From: Bacteroidales bacterium
GTDB lineage: Bacteria; Bacteroidota; Bacteroidia; Bacteroidales; Paludibacteraceae
Assembly: GCA_900768725.1 (NCBI GenBank)
Contig: CAAGDU010000016.1
Coordinates: forward strand, 1-5,332
Length of the DNA: 5,332 nt
Direction of reading: 5' to 3'
The notes beneath the pieces are model-generated. The model did no database searches. It saw nothing but the letters and a program-made list of their open reading frames with translations, and was not told the origin of the DNA. Position numbers and translations under genes: made by a program. Of this stretch, positions 4,682 through 5,332 are shown piece by piece (within the stretch, counting starts at the first letter, position 1; each line of letters begins with the position of its first letter).

Positions 4682-5332
4682 CTACACCTTCTTTGTCCAA
4701 AAGAGTGTAGGTTTATCGGCTATCCGAACAGCAACTATTGCATAAATGGTACTATCTTTCAATTTCATTTTCCTTCTAATTTGTTCACTTGTCATTGGAT
4801 AGTTACGAGAAATGATGGATGCCCCCTGCTCTCGAAAGGCTTTTGGCAAGTGCTTGAGCATGCTGCTTGTGAGTGGCGAGATGACCTCCCACACGCGACC
4901 GGGAAAGTCGGATAGCAGATGGTCTGCGGCATAGATATGGGTATTCGGAGCGAGTTTGGCAAGGCGGAAGTGCTCGCTTACGAAACAAAAGGCGGCTGCC
5001 TTGAGAATAGCGGCATTAGGCTCGTAGAGATAGCGCGGAGTATCTTGCGGATTCCAATAACTTACTTGCGCCTCCTGCTCTTCTCGGAGTGTGAACGTTA
5101 GCGTCTGCCAATGGTCGTGGGTGTAGTTGGCGGCGGTATAGGACCCACCCCTTCCCTCCCTACAAAGGGAGGGGGAAAGAAGATTCGTATTTATAGTCGA
5201 ATGTAATTTATCTACTCTCCCCCTTTGTAGGGGGAGTTGGAGGGGGTCCTTGCTATACACAAACAGCAGTTCTTTCACCTCGTTGCGGACGGCAACCACA
5301 TGCACCTGCCAGCCTTCGCCTAAGGAGCGCAG
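4682..5332 (-). CDS. Class I SAM-dependent methyltransferase, THUMP-like C-terminal part (5' end off window)
   Basis: The frame stays open to the right edge, so the start lies outside; a GTG at 5303-5305 is only an internal codon. 216 residues are visible. GWQVHVVAVRNEVKELLF (visible 7-24) resembles the ferredoxin-like domain of the Porphyromonas PG_1098 family. RYLYEPNAAILKAAAF (100-115) and SRNYPMTSEQIRRKMKLKD (175-193) to the C-terminal WTKKV are typical of the THUMP-like domain of Bacteroidetes methyltransferases. The catalytic Rossmann domain with the SAM-binding motifs should lie upstream of the window. The substrate is unknown to me; an RNA substrate is plausible from the THUMP-like domain and the mtaB neighbour. 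Residues 28-64 (KDPLQLPLQRG through REGRGGSY) come from a palindromic element. Removing it reads VYSNTAANYTHD, a natural continuation. Confidence 0.75.
   Translation of the reverse strand: MRSLGEGWQVHVVAVRNEVKELLFVYSKDPLQLPLQRGRVDKLHSTINTNLLSPSLCREGRGGSYTAANYTHDHWQTLTFTLREEQEAQVSYWNPQDTPRYLYEPNAAILKAAAFCFVSEHFRLAKLAPNTHIYAADHLLSDFPGRVWEVISPLTSSMLKHLPKAFREQGASIISRNYPMTSEQIRRKMKLKDSTIYAIVAVRIADKPTLFWTKKV
5140..5250. repeat. Complete GGACCC palindromic element inside the methyltransferase gene
   Basis: A 111-bp element with termini AGGACCC (5140-5146) and GGGTCCT (5244-5250). The inner stems are CCCTCCC (5154-5160) with GGGAGGG (5167-5173), and CTCCCCC (5217-5223) with GGGGGAG (5230-5236), each around the loop TACAAA or its complement. 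The arms are inverted relative to each other and enclose an A/T-rich centre of about 43 nt that is unlike the centre of the mtaB copy. Its right arm is read in a different codon phase from the mtaB copies (KDPLQLPLQRG versus TLPDPPYKGG), yet no stop occurs. Confidence 0.85.

Noticed and set aside
3797..5250. Regular hairpin repeats considered as a CRISPR array or rho-independent terminators
   Set aside because: There are no evenly spaced identical repeats with unique spacers, no cas genes and no U-tracts. The hairpins lie inside intact reading frames, where terminators would abolish expression.
5303..5305. GTG as start of the methyltransferase
   Set aside because: The same frame stays open to the window edge with family-like sequence (LGEGWQ) upstream, so the gene is truncated by the window.

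Overview
The window reads as a piece of a Bacteroidales chromosome, possibly Prevotellaceae. Three minus-strand promoters fit the Bacteroidetes form (TTG, 20 nt, TAnnTTTG) exactly. The protein families present (DUF3791/DUF3990, a SulP transporter, MtaB and a PG_1098-type methyltransferase) are familiar from that group. Every gene I can support lies on the minus strand, so transcription runs from the right edge to the left.

Right to left: (1) 4682-5332 is the C-terminal part of a class I SAM-dependent methyltransferase with a THUMP-like domain; its 5' part lies beyond the right edge. (2) A promoter at 4606-4636 serves mtaB (3122-4525), the tRNA t6A37 methylthiotransferase. (3) A spacer of about 160 bp made almost wholly of 7-bp repeats separates mtaB from a SulP anion transporter with a STAS domain (1210-2958). 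I see no separate promoter for the transporter, so read-through from mtaB is likely. (4) A second promoter (1083-1113) drives a compact three-gene operon: DUF3791 (839-1054), the ADP-ribosyltransferase-like DUF3990 (372-842) and a second, divergent DUF3791 (157-369). The first pair overlaps in ATGA and the second pair is 2 nt apart. The layout resembles a toxin with two small partners. (5) A third promoter at 13-43 points off the left edge.

The most unusual layer is repetitive DNA. A family of G/C-rich, twice-folded palindromic elements with GGACCC-type ends has entered protein-coding sequence three times: twice in mtaB (4108-4201 and a rearranged copy at 3716-3829) and once in the methyltransferase (5140-5250). 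The inferred insert lengths are 93, 114 and 111 bp, all multiples of three, and none contains a stop in the host frame. Removing each insert in silico leaves plausible uninterrupted protein. Separately, three unrelated heptanucleotide families occur: AATTAAC at 2978-3005, AACTCTC/AACACTC at 3022-3119 and AAGGAAC at 3721-3748. The last lies inside the rearranged element within mtaB.

Family assignments rest on motif recognition without database searches. The selfish-element and toxin-antitoxin interpretations are inferences.
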